From Rhizomucor pusillus (taxonomy: Eukaryota; Mucoromycota; Mucoromycetes; Mucorales; Lichtheimiaceae), in contig FWWN02000658.1 in the NCBI GenBank assembly GCA_900175165.2, positions 124,001 through 188,000 on the forward strand: 64,000 nucleotides of DNA, read 5' to 3'. This document shows positions 36,218 to 49,206 of the stretch, piece after piece; the stretch's first letter is position 1; every line of letters begins with the position of its first letter. The notes under the pieces were generated by a model, which was not told the DNA's origin, did not search any database, and saw only the letters and a list, made by a program, of their open reading frames with translations. Both the position numbers and the translations under genes were made by a program.

Positions 36218-38583
36218 TACCATTAATTAATCATTTATCGAACACCTCATCGATTATATATCCATGGATAATAAATAAAGCATTACTCATTATCCCTGTT
36301 TATTGTCCGTAAACTAGATGTCAGCATGTTCATCCCATTATTCTTACGCAACACTCAGGGACCAAACACTGCTGCTGCTGGATATTGAAATACAGAGAAG
36401 CAAAGTAACTACACAAAGAGAAAAGTTCTGATGCGTTCAGCAGCTCATGGCACCATCTACGACCATCGATCGTTTAAACTACATTCATTCCACCTATCAT
36501 TGTCATGTCTCCCTTCTTGATAAAAGTATTTTCCTGGGATTTTCGCAACGTCCTTTCCTTCGGATGCTTTATGCTGCGAATGCTGTGTAACTTGCATGTT
36601 GCTATGGTAAATTACCCAGTTGCCAGATTTGTCCAGCCTCTTTCCTTGCTTCCTGTACCCTCAAAACCTCACTTTACTTGATACTTTTATATGTGAGTGA
36701 GTATCTTTTGTCTTGGATTCAGTTTCTTCAGATTCCAAGGATTCCATAGAAACTCGCCTTGTCTCATACGGTCGATTTTTCGTCGAGTTACATCAAAAAG
36801 TTTGACGGAGTCTAGACATAGCTCGGAAGGGCTGCTCCGTTAGATCAAACCCAGTAAAAAGTATAAAAGGGAGGCATCCCTCGCGCCCTTTTCCTGCTTC
36901 TTTATCCTTTTCATTATCTCTTGGCCGGGTGGGTGGGCCCACTACATCTGTAATTGCCCTGTTGACATTGGCTCTTCTGAGGATGGTCTGTGGTCCACTG
37001 GCTGCACACTGGAGGAAGAACCTGGCCTTTCACTGCCGTCATCGTGGGGGTTGTAGTGGGAGTTAAGCGTTTCGTTCCCTGCAAGCTACTTTGGCTCTGG
37101 CTTGCAGGTTTTCAGCACGTTAGCTTGAAACTAATAATGAAAATGAATATGAAAATGGGCCTTTGGTCCTTTGGGTGTGCGGTGGATGTTTGGCTGACGA
37201 GTCTTTGATCCTTTTGGTCGTAGAAGACGGTCAGGTTTTAGTCTCTTGACTTTAGCTAGTGATGTTCGTCCTGTCTTGTAATTCTGCCTGTATTGACTTT
37301 GATCTTGTTCCTTCAACGATCTGTAAGCTCTTCTTGATTCGATCTTTGAAGGAATCTCTAGGCTTGCTGCTCTGCTCCTTGGTCTTCTGCTACAGCGTTG
37401 ATTTTTTGTTTGCTACGGCCAACTATTGCCAAGCTTCACAGATATCCTGAATGAACATTTGCAGTTCCTGCCAAGCGCGCGTAAGCTTGGCTGCTTGACT
37501 CTTTGTGTCGACTTTGCAGTGAAAGTTGTTATTACTGCACGCTGGATATGCAGCTCGCTTTGCTGTCGCGGCTTATTGAAGCAGAGAATATCTCCAGCAG
37601 ACACAGCTACTGCTGCTTGTACACTACACATTGGTTTTCTGACCTGAAGATCCGTACATCTTCTGTGTGAGACAAAGCACCAATTCATGCTGGTTGCCGA
37701 ATGTGGAGCACGTATTCTGTATTGACAACATTGCGATCTTTATTATTTAAGTGTACATATTTAGCTGCACAGCGTTTTATTGCTATTGCGTGTTCTTATC
37801 AACTTTGATGTTCACCAAGTCTCCAAAAAGAGCATGGAAGTAGTCTCTGTAAGTCGCAGATCCATATCACGAGACAGAAAGGGAACAACAGATTCCGGTT
37901 TCCGAAGGGATCTGTGCAACGATCAGATTTTCCCAGTAAGCAATCCCTACAAATGTGTGTTTTAAGCGTTGTATACATATGCTAATACGTATAAGCAACA
38001 ACTTAATGTTCTTCCTTTGTATGATGGCAGGCAGCAACAAGAAACCTTCAATGTTTAGTACCATCTACAGTAGGCCAGTGTACTCTGGAATGACAGTGAA
38101 CATCTTCGGGTTTTACTCAGAAGTTTACGTAAGCAAGACCCTCTGTGCTTTAATTATAGCCATCTGCTAACCTTGTATACAGGTCTGAAACAGCAAGAGT
38201 AATGTAAACACCTGTTCGAGGCATCAAAAACTCGAATACCTTTTGAGACGTCTTATAATGAGCAGACTTGCTCAGTTTCTATTGCAATTCAATAATCTGC
38301 AAGTCTTTAAAGAAGCTTGTCAGCATTTGTAGTAACGAAAGGCTTGCATGAAGGTGGTAGCTATCACTTGGCAAAAATAAATACATTTGCGAGCCTCATC
38401 ATCGAAAACATTTGGTACGAAGTCTTTATGCAAAGAGGAGCTCCTTACAACAAATTGAGTCATTACATCTATGAGTAACATTTTCATTCTCAACAATCGG
38501 GACATGAAAGGCCCTGTCAACGCGAAACTTTTCTTCGTTAACTGACCTTTCTCCCCGCTCTCCATTCCTGCCTACCAGTTGCA
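36218..38583. other. Intergenic region, 2.4 kb, with a TATA-led ORF-free segment
   Basis: No protein gene was recognised. The block from about 36860 to 37400 stands out: a TATAAAAGG box at 36862-36870, a pyrimidine-rich likely start zone, then a G/C-richer structured-looking stretch without a long ORF, ending near a T6 run at 37397. It may specify a non-coding RNA. The rest is AT-rich. Confidence 0.4.
36862..36870 (+). promoter_or_regulatory. TATA box (TATAAAAGG)
   Basis: Consensus TATA element on the plus strand in the 2.4-kb intergenic region, followed 40-60 bases later by a pyrimidine-rich stretch that could hold the start site. No protein ORF follows, so any transcript would be non-coding or a long leader. 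Confidence 0.45.
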
Positions 38584-40350
<1,767 letters not shown>

Positions 40351-40724
40351 ACAGACATCTATAACTCGTTTAAAAATCAATCACGACTGCAAAAGTATAT
40401 CTTTTTATTCTACGCGCTGCAGGCAAATGCGTGGAATAATCAACGATACATATCTCTTTCTATTAAAAATATATGATCGTTTGGTATTGGCATCTAACTA
40501 TTTTTTTTTTTGATCTTGGATCAAGTTTGCTATGACAACAACCTGACGTGATGCAGCAGCACATCGTCTCTAACTGCCATCCTCTTCATTAAGCAACAAG
40601 ATTACAGTTGCTTAGTGCAAGAGGTTCTCAATTCTGCCAGTGTCTATAAGAGTTTCTACAAGGCGTTCACTGGAATATGCGTCAGATTTTACGACCCTTG
40701 ATATCGTGCGATGCAAAGGTACAC
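40351..40724. other. Intergenic between convergent genes
   Basis: About 370 bases holding both 3' UTRs, with T-runs near 40501-40512. No gene seen. Confidence 0.5.
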
Positions 40725-42889
40725 TTACTGAGGTAAATAGGTACGTTCAGGATAAAATCTATAATCGAGAGAAATGTGGTCGAGATTTGTAATATTTGAC
40801 ATGTAAATATCGGCAAACTAGAAATTAGCTTAGATAAACACCATTCAATATCGACTCTCTCCAACGTTGTTTTACCTTGCGTATCTTGTTAGCAAAGAAC
40901 GTAGGGTTATTGTATGTTCTAAAAAGACTGCCGAAAGACTTGTTGAAAACGTCTTTGAGCTCGTGTCGGGCCCGTTTTCGTTCCTCTGTCCATTCATCTA
41001 CAAGATTTTCGAGACCTGGGACGTGCGATTGGTTCTGTGCATTTATCAAAAGGCGCTCTATGCGCAGCAACCACGCTAACGTGTGCCGATAAGATAGCAT
41101 GTTTCGCGTCTCTATTTCGGCAGCGAGTTCGTGGATAATTGCGCCTGTCCGCCATCCTTGCTGGATTGTAGGGTCTATCAAGTCAGAGTATATGTGGTCG
41201 CCAAAGTACAACACTTTTTGCCCTGACCTGGGATTAATGGGTTATTTAATCGCTGTGTGTAAATATGTTTACAGATTCCACATACCATCCTGTCAACCGC
41301 GAGAAATCGTATAGATTACCGCCTTGATATACTTCTCCAGGTTCGAACTTATTCACAGACGACCACGTAGGCTCGCGAGTACGGCGGAAGGGCCGTCTTG
41401 AGCGGTAAAATTCAGGCTTTCGTGCCAATACGATGACGCAGTCGAACAAATCACGCCAGTCTTTGCGTGATGTTAGGTATCGCATACCTTTGTCACTATG
41501 TATGCAGAGATCCAAGTTAGCATAGTACGAGAGTATATTCTGCTTCTTCGAAGAACGTACATGAAGGGCAAGCTGCTATTGCTAAGCAGAAACGTTTTTT
41601 TTCCGTTATTCCTTAGTTTCTCCAGAAATGCGACGAGTTTGGGAGATTTCTCGAGAAATTGTGGAATGTCTCTCACGACAGCCATATGCAAACGTCCGCC
41701 GATGTGATGATGCGTAGCTCCCATAGAAGAGCCAGTGTGTAAGATTCGTGCTGCTTGGCTTATATCGTCACATAGGTATCGCGGATGGAAATTGATATCG
41801 TTATCCTTGAAATATTGGAGAACGTCACTTAGTAAGCAAGCCTAGATTATCAATGATATTAAGAATTTACTACTTGGTGATGGAAATAGAAGATAATGTT
41901 ATCTTGCCTGCGGTATGGAGAAAAGATCGTTAAGCTGAAACATGTTTTCATTGAGGTAATCTGGTCCAATGTGTGTACCATTGTAGTGGCGTATGACTTG
42001 CTCTGGATCATCGATGAGATCTCTACCCACTGAAACGCATATTAGTCCTCCTGGTCTTGATTTTTGATATTTTCAGAATCATTACCATGTACGGTATTGA
42101 GCTGAATGTTTGCAATGCTATCGATTTTCATCAACCATCCCTTATTGAAATCTAATGTGCCGTAGCGCATGTGAGATAAACATCGTTGACTAGAAAAATA
42201 CCGCATATTCCTACCATAATGAAGTCCGCGGATGGCAAAGGCGGGATCAAATTGAAGATCTGCATGGTAATCCAAGGTCAGTCTTTGCACAGACGAAATA
42301 GGCAAGGTTATCAAGAACCTTTGATTGGTTTTGGATATCGCAGCATATCAACGAGTGTATCTCGAAGAATATCGTATATCGCCTTGGAAAGATTGTTCGT
42401 GTAATTTGCCAACGTGTACTAGATCTCTACATTAGATAAAATATATCACTCCTATGCAACAAGTAGGAATGAAACTCACGTCATAATCGAAACCATATAC
42501 TTCGATGTTGCTTAGATCGAGATCGTTGTTCACAAATCTGTCAATAAGGTTAGATTTCCTTTATCAGAACCGCACGTCTTTGGTACGTACACTTCATCGG
42601 GCCGTGTGTACCCAAAGCCATAAATAGCCTTCGTCTTGTGTGCTTCATTGTAGTTCACCAAACCACACTTGTGAGTGAGGCTCTGCTCGAGGTCGCTCGC
42701 TTGCCCTGTCACCGAAAGAATGGAGGCTCCGTCTCGCTTAGCTGCTTCGACATGCTCTTGTTTTTTGTCTTCAAAGTTCTTTCGTAGCCGTTCCAAAACA
42801 TCCTCTGCTCTCCATTGAGGTGTGGAATGCAATTGTCTTTGAGCAATGGCACGCAACGTTGCTGTGCTTCTGACCCTTGCCAGCAGCAT
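40725..42889 (-). CDS. 5'-nucleotidase-domain HAD hydrolase, NT5DC2/3 type, mitochondrial
   Basis: HAD-superfamily protein of the cytosolic IMP/GMP 5'-nucleotidase group. Ten exons on the minus strand: 42889-42591, 42537-42480, 42418-42319, 42259-42215, 42151-42086, 42029-41908, 41841-41561, 41495-41286, 41227-40876, 40817-40725; 541 aa. The N-terminus (MLLARVRSTATLRAIAQRQL) is a mitochondrial presequence. HAD motif I is GFDYDYTLA; RGLHYDFNKGWLMKID, KGMRYLTSRKDWRDLFD and VLYFGDHIYSDL are family blocks, and the end matches the RFSDVYM-type tail. The intron 41907-41842 has a GC donor (GCAAGA). The 63-nt intron 42214-42152 has no stop in frame. Physiological substrate is unknown for this subgroup. 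Confidence 0.88.
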
Positions 42890-42996
42890 TGTGCAGAAAT
42901 GATGCGACTCAATCCCCGCTACTGTGCATCTGCTCTTTTTTGGTTCCTCTCCCTCCTCCTTTTGACTCATGTCCTTGCTGACATCCTTCATTGCTA
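42890..42996. promoter_or_regulatory. Short divergent promoter, NT5DC / XRCC2-like
   Basis: About 107 bases separate the start codons of two genes transcribed in opposite directions, if the first exon of the XRCC2-like gene is placed correctly. Core promoters must overlap. No clear TATA box. Confidence 0.45.
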
Positions 42997-43639
42997 ATGT
43001 CAAGCATGAATCCGCACTCAATGTATGTTCTGCCAGTATAGTTTGCTTTTTGCAGAATTATAAGCTTATGGTCCGTTGCAGCTCTACAATTCTACACGCG
43101 ACGATCCGCCAATTTCATTGCCGCTGACAACCGATTCACCGGAAATTACCATTCGTGCCGGAGACTGCATCGTACTCGTTGGAGCTTCAGGCAGTGGTAA
43201 ATCCTGGACGCTTAGTTTGCTGGCGGAGCAAGTACTGCAACACACAAACAGTGATGTGATTTATTTGGACCTGGATAACCGTTTCAATCGTTCTGAATTG
43301 GTGGAACACGAACGTTTCCATCTGTTTCAGCCCTCGACGCCTGCTCAGATCTACGCGACAGTTCTGGGACTTGATGAATGGCTCGATAGGAACGCGGGGC
43401 AACACGTGATGTGTGTGCTTGTCGATGATGGCAACGAAGCCCTGGATCGAAAAATCTCGGTCCATTTACGGCAAACTCAGTCAAAGTGGGATTTTGCACT
43501 CGTGATCGCGACTCTTCGAGAACAACATCGCATGAGAACATCAGAACAAACATGGAAAGTGGTCAAGGGAAATGACGGTCATGTACGGCTGATGATTAGA
43601 GAAACAGCACACATTATCGCAGACGGCAAGAAACAATAG
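42997..43639 (+). CDS. RecA-fold P-loop ATPase, XRCC2/Rad51-paralogue-like
   Basis: The main exon (43082-43639) encodes a RecA-like ATPase core: Walker A GASGSGKS preceded by ITIRAGDCIVLV, a strand-end YLDLDNRF, and Walker B HVMCVLVDDGNEA. Size (about 195 aa) and layout suit an XRCC2-type Rad51 paralogue, which acts with other paralogues in homologous recombination; an Elp6-like or other RecA-fold subunit is possible. The acceptor at 43081 is clear because a stop lies just upstream in frame. The first exon is uncertain: ATG at 42997 or 43006 to a weak donor at 43027 keeps the phase, whereas the stronger GTATGT at 43023 does not. Confidence 0.5.
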
Positions 43640-43807
43640 TTCAAGTCTAGACCAAAACAAGATTATCGACGACAAAGAGGAAACCAAAATTACGTTCGGA
43701 AAGACATAAGTGGCAATTCGAGAAACATTATGAAATAGGTTTTGTTTTGTTCACATTCGATGCTTTGCTCCGCTTTTGCGTACACACGTATTGCTCTTTG
43801 CCAGCAA

Positions 43808-43838
43808 GCCTGTTGCTGCTGCTGCTGCTGCTGCTTCT
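43808..43838 (+). repeat. GCT trinucleotide repeat in the PX-kinase leader
   Basis: About seven tandem GCT units (43815-43836) roughly 80 bases upstream of the chosen ATG at 43915. If the 5' UTR starts upstream, the repeat is transcribed. Confidence 0.75.
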
Positions 43839-43914
43839 TCCCCGCCTCACTTCTTCCTTTACCTCATACTCCGCCAGCCGCGCCCTTTCCTTTCTTTCTC
43901 TTACTCTTCTCTAT

Positions 43915-46323
43915 ATGCGCAACATTGAATTGCCAGCAGGCCTGCTACGATCCACCAATGTCGAGGCAAAGGCAGTAGAACATCGACTTTCTGATCCGAC
44001 AGGGTCAAGATCGCTCGCTTCAACAACCTCATCGTCATCCGCTAACTGCAGCCTCAGCGTGTTAAGTCACGACAACGGTGCTCATCTTGAGATTGCAGTG
44101 ATCGAGTCAACGCTTATGGTGCAAGATATCGACAAGAAGCGACAAAAGGTTTGGCGAGTTCTGACGGTAAGAGTCGGATACCGAAAAATCTGAAACCTAG
44201 CCCATAATCAATCGTCCTTATGCAACAATAAAAATAGGTCTTCAACGTGATTGTGGAGGACAAGCATCACAATCGGTCGCTTGTGCGCTATGTGCCTGAT
44301 TTTCTGGAGTTTGACCGTAAAGTGTGTATTTGTCATAATATAGAAAATTGTTATGATTGTTTACAAACTAAACTGCATTTTCATTCCTCCTGTTGCTAGG
44401 TTAGGAAGCATTATCGAAAGTCTAGAATACCATTGCCTCAGATATTTGAGCCTGACCTTCCGGTGCGTGGGTCAGGCAAGCGGGCCAGTTTCCGGGGATT
44501 TTTGTCACGAATTTCCAAGCTCAGGTTTCCAAAGTCAAACTGTGAAAAGATTGAGCAATATTTGCACAAGTGCGCACTGCATCCGACTATTGGACGATCG
44601 TCTTTATTCCGCGATTTTTTATCTAAACAGCGGCCGGAAGATCAGATTGTACCGAAGGATGTCGTGCAGAGTTATGTGCATCAGCAGATTATCGAAGCTG
44701 AGAGGCAAAAGCAGGCTACACCTATGCATCGGGATACTGTGTCGGACCGGTTGTCTAGCAGCAGAATGCAAACTGACGAGGGCGAACACATGGCATCGAC
44801 GACGTCTCCGACGAACTATGACGAACAGTACTCGTCAACAAGCAGCGACCTTTCGATTGTATCTGCATCGGTACATACAGGCAATGGGATAATTGGAGGT
44901 GATGAAGGAGAATATGAAGAGTCAGCTGCGTATTCTGAGCAGCATGAACCACCAGCCAAGAAACGTGCAACAACAATACACGATTATCAATTTCTCAAGG
45001 TGCTAGGTAAAGGCTGCATGGGAAAGGTACGCTCTTGACGAGTTAATTTGGGTAAAGTTAGAGAGATCTAAAGAAAACCGTTAACTTTAAATAGGTCCTA
45101 TTGGTCCGCCCATATCAGTCATCGCGGCTACTGGCACTAAAAGCAATTAGCAAGGAATCGGTTATCGCGCAACGCGAGATTGAACACACCAAAATGGAAC
45201 GGGATATTCTTACAACGATTGCCAAGATTCGGCATCCGTTCCTGATCCGCTTGCACCATGCCTTCCAGGATGCCAACCAGCTGTTCCTAGTTCTTGATTA
45301 CCATGTTGGCGGTGACATGGCAACACAGCTTGCAAAGTCGTACAAGCTCTCTCCGGAGCGATGTCTCCTGTACACGGCGGAGATACTTTTGGGTTTGCAA
45401 GAGCTTCATCGGCTCGGAATCCTATACAGGTAAGTTTTGATTTGTATAACGTGCAAAGGAAGATAGGCTCACATTTATGTTTGTTCAGAGATCTGAAACC
45501 TGAGAACATTCTGTTAGCAGCTGATGGGCACATTGTCCTCACAGATTTTGGGCTTTCAAAACAGTTTGCATCTGCTGATGGTATGGATACCCAAAAGACG
45601 GGCACCTTCTGCGGCACAGCCGAATATCTCGCACCCGAGATTTTACGGTCGGAAGAATACACTTATGCCGTTGACTTTTGGAGTTTGGGAACCATTCTAT
45701 ACGAGATGCTTGTCGGCATCACGCCATTCTGGTGCGAAAACCATGCGGAAATGTACCGACGAGTACTTGAAGATCCTTTAGAGTTTCCGGAAGATTTTGA
45801 TCCAGTGACCAAGGATTTCATAGCATCGCTCTTACAACGAGAACCAACGTTACGTCTGGGAACAGGGCCAGAGGGTCCTAGTCGAATCAGATCCCATCCC
45901 TACTTTGAAGGTCTTGATTGGTCTGATGTGTATCACAAACGGATCCGTCCACCATACGTCCCTCATCTCCGGTCCGAAACCGATGTTAGCCACTTTGACC
46001 AAGATTTTCTGCGCATGACGCCCCGTCTCAGCCCAGTGATGAATGCGGAGATACTAAGCCAGAGTGTTCAGCAAGTATTCCAGGGCTACTCATACATTAA
46101 TGACAGCAGTGTTTACACGGGATCGTTTCCGGAGCAACGAGACTATTATTCCGACAGCGACATCCAGCCGAGCGATTTCCACCGTGATGGTGGTGACGAG
46201 GGCTTTTCAACTCAAGAGGAGGAGCATGGCTATGTTTACGGCCGGTCCTATATCCATGCGTCTTCTTCCTTATCACTCTCATCCTCTTCAGATTCACATT
46301 ACAACCGCAAGAGCATTTATTAG
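43915..46323 (+). CDS. AGC-family protein kinase with N-terminal PX domain
   Basis: Five exons (43915-44166, 44238-44321, 44400-45026, 45095-45429, 45489-46323) give 710 aa. Residues about 55-195 resemble a PX phosphoinositide-binding domain (VWRVLTVFNVIVEDKHH, then KVRKHYRKSRIPLPQ with a basic, Pro-containing loop). The kinase domain begins at YQFLKVLGKGCMGKV and shows the Lys in LALKAISKES, RDLKPENILL, DFGLSKQF and the activation loop TFCGTAEYLAPE. After the catalytic domain comes an AGC tail with the hydrophobic motif FQGYSYI. PX plus AGC is the plan of animal SGK3, so an endosomal, PDK1/TOR-dependent kinase is likely. The Ser/Asp-rich C-terminus after the hydrophobic motif is unusual. Start at 43915, because upstream frame is a Leu run with no ATG. 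Confidence 0.85.
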
Positions 46324-46389
46324 ACGCCCTTTTTATATTGTCTTTTAACTTTACCGATTATTTATATAAAGACAAATGGCATTTAAATG

Positions 46390-47472
46390 CTACGTGGTCG
46401 TCGTCATCGTCGATGTTGTCACTGTTGTACGTCGACGTTTGCCGCGATCTTTCACGACGAACGGCGTAGTAAATACCTGCTGCAGCCTTTTCACCTTTTG
46501 CTCGCCAAAGCCAGGACACATGGCCAGCTGGTCGCTGGTGGCCTGTGTGATACCCTTGATGGATCCAAATGTTGACAATAAAGTAATGACATCCGTCTTG
46601 TTTACAGATCTGATCTGTGTCAAGGTATCCGTTGCTTTAGCGTTGTAATCATCTGTAACTTTTTCGCGGATCAAGTCGGGCGGTTTGTTTTCAAATGCCT
46701 TGTACGTCTCGAGATATCGTGCGGCTTCTTCAAAGCTCCATGCAAGCATCAGGGTATAATCATTCAGGATCGCATTCCGGTTCAGTTCACGGAGGACGTC
46801 GTGGTAATCATCCACGTCTACGAGGACAAGGAGAACACGCAGTATGTAAAGTCGTGCTAGTCTGCTCATCCGGTCAAGAATATATTCTGGATGGATTCGA
46901 TGGTATCGCAAGCTAGCACCCATCATTAGCTCAGAGCATATAATTGGAAAACAAGAGGAACATTACCTAAGATACAGGACACCGGTTGTTTGTCCAACAA
47001 GGTAATCGCATCGTATAGAGTCGTCCGGCTCCCAAGGAACATTGTGAATGTGTTTCAGGATTGGGTTTTTATATTGTAAAGGATTGACGAGAATTGTATT
47101 TCCCACTGTGCGTTTTACTGTTGGCTGCGGCGTTGAAGAAGATTTCGTCGCAGTCGATGTCGTTGCTGTAGACTTTGGTGATGATGATGGTGAGGATGAT
47201 GGTATTACATTGGATTTATCGGATATTGCTGGATTGATCGATGAAGGACTTGACGGTGCTGTTGCAGTAAAGGTAGAATCGTGAGGGGTAGTCGTTGACG
47301 GTGAAGTATTGATTGCAGGCTGAGCAGTTTCCAAAGCAGATCGCGGACGATCCTCTGCTGATTCTGTAGATTTTCCCTTGAAGAATAAAGTTTGCTGCTT
47401 TCCTTGTTGTCTTCTAGCCTGTTCAACTTGTTCTCGGGATGGGAGGACGAATTTCGGTTTGTTGGTAGACAT
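46390..47472 (-). CDS. DNA excision repair protein ERCC1/Rad10
   Basis: Non-catalytic partner of XPF/Rad1 in the structure-specific nuclease for nucleotide excision repair and crosslink repair. Two exons on the minus strand (47472-46967, 46912-46390) give 342 aa. The N-terminal 120 residues are Ser/Thr-rich and disordered. The central domain is clear: VGNTILVNPLQYKNPILKHI, VPWEPDDSIRCDYLVG and LRYHRIHPEYILDRM, then LLVLVDVDDYHD and TLMLAWSFEEAARYLETYK. The C-terminal double helix-hairpin-helix follows (LLSTFGSIKGITQATSDQL, CPGFGEQKVKRLQQVF). The tail is Arg/Thr-rich. The gene shares a 135-bp divergent promoter with the zinc-finger gene. Confidence 0.95.
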
Positions 47473-47607
47473 TATGCCAGCGACGCTCGGCGGAGGAGCA
47501 GCAAACAGCAGCAGCAGCAGCAGGAATTCGCGGCGGCGAGTTTGAAAATCCACAGCCAAGAGACGGGCGGGGCAAAGTTCGTTCTTCTTTTTTCCATTCA
47601 AACAACA
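47473..47607. promoter_or_regulatory. Bidirectional promoter, ERCC1 / ZC3H14-like
   Basis: Only 135 bases separate the two start codons. The interval contains a run of five CAG units (47504-47521) and no obvious TATA box. Both core promoters and 5' UTRs must overlap. Confidence 0.6.
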
Positions 47608-49017
47608 ATGTCGCCTGAGCAGTGGGACACCCTACAGGTACTCTAGTGTATGTGAATCAAGAGTCAGAGCTTGCGATTTAACCGCTCAAATAGGAGGATA
47701 TTCATGCCAAATGCTTTGATCTCGAATATTGCGAAGCTGGCGGTATGTTTATAATCTCTGGTGATCTGTGACATTGCTTGACTTACCATTCTACAGACAA
47801 GAATCTGGCCAACTATGTTATCAGCTTACTTAAAGTCAACATGACAAGAGAGAAAATCACTGAAGAATTAAAGCAGCGTAAGTCAAAGCTCTATTCATAA
47901 GCGTCATTTGCCTTACTGATCGCGAACCTTTTTTTCTCAACAGTGGTTGGATCTGACTATGGTTTGTAATCAAAGAAAATGACACTCTTCTCTTAATCTA
48001 ATTCGACTGATCCTACAGATCCCAACGTGACCGATTGGTTCTTCTCCAGAATGAACGAATTGGAGAATTCACAGCAAAAGCCTTGCGGAAATGAGAAGGA
48101 CGAGCAACAAACTGCCAACGGTGAAACAGCACACACATCGTCAGAGAGTCGTTCGCGGCCTGAGGGTGGTAATCGACTATTTGCACAAGCTCTCGGAAGT
48201 GTAACAAATGGTCCGTCGCCTTCAACTCGACGGTCAAGGTCGCGCTCGCCGGACCAACATAGACAACGACCTGTGCGCGAGCGTTCGCCGGTACGCGATA
48301 TATCTGTAACCGTCTCTGAATCTTCACCGGGAGGAGATTCACAAAGAAATGTGAGAATTGCTCAAGAAGGTCCTCCCGCTGGTGGTGGACGACGATCCGT
48401 GTTCGAACGATTGGGACCTAACGCTAAAGTACAACCACCGGCGAGATTTGATCGACGTTCACAAGCACCGCAATACCGCCAGCAGCCGCAACAATCTCCT
48501 CAACAACAGGAATCCGCAGCTACACCGGATGCGGGCATGATGCCTCAAACAGCTATGGGAATGCCCATGGTTATGGGACAAAAGCCCATTCCTTGTAAAT
48601 TCTTTCCTTATTGCATGAACCCTGCCTGTCCATATCTTCACCCAATGCAAATGCCTTACATGATGATGCCGCCACAACCTGTGAAGCGAATACCCGTTCC
48701 CTGCAAAAACGGCGAGGATTGCAAGAGACCCGATTGTCACTTTTTACATCCTGGTGATGAGAATCCTGCTGAAATTATGGTAAGTTTTGCATAACATGTT
48801 TATAATTGGAGACCATATATTGATATTGTTTGTCAAGTGCAAATACGATGGGTCATGCACTCGCCCGAATTGTTTCTACAAGCACACAGTTCCTCCTAAC
48901 CCTCAAGCCCGAGGCAACAAGACCTTGGTGCTCAACAAGACAGAGCGAAAATTTGCTGAAGATCAAGCTGAAGAAAAGATTGTCGTGAAGGAGAGCGCGG
49001 ATCTAATTAAAGAATAA
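47608..49017 (+). CDS. CCCH zinc-finger poly(A)-binding protein, ZC3H14/Nab2-like
   Basis: Nuclear poly(A) RNA-binding protein acting in mRNA tail-length control and export. Six exons (47608-47637, 47694-47742, 47797-47877, 47944-47961, 48019-48779, 48838-49017) give 372 aa; exon 4 is only 18 nt. The N-terminal 70 residues look like the Nab2 PWI-like helical fold (ANYVISLLKVNMTREKITEE). An Arg/Ser/Gln-rich linker follows. Three CCCH fingers of Nab2 type lie at the C-terminus: CKFFPYCMNPACPYLH, CKNGEDCKRPDCHFLH and CKYDGSCTRPNCFYKH. Fewer fingers than yeast Nab2 (seven), nearer animal ZC3H14 (five). Arg/Ser dipeptides suggest regulation by methylation or phosphorylation. Confidence 0.88.
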
Positions 49018-49206
49018 ATCTCATACATTCACTGGTAGTTATTTTTGCAACGTAGCCTATAGTCGTAATGATACATGATATTTATGAAAGACGTTGGCCG
49101 TAATTTTGCAGTATGCAGCAAGCATTCATATAAAACACCACTGTGTCACACATGGAAGTTTATAAAAACAGTATTGAACTTTATACATATGCAGGACTAT
49201 CTACAT

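Noticed and set aside
42086..42259. A 21-residue insertion after RGLHY in the NT5DC protein
   Set aside because: A GT/AG intron of 63 nt (42214-42152) restores the family sequence YDFNKGWLMKID, so the extra residues are intronic.
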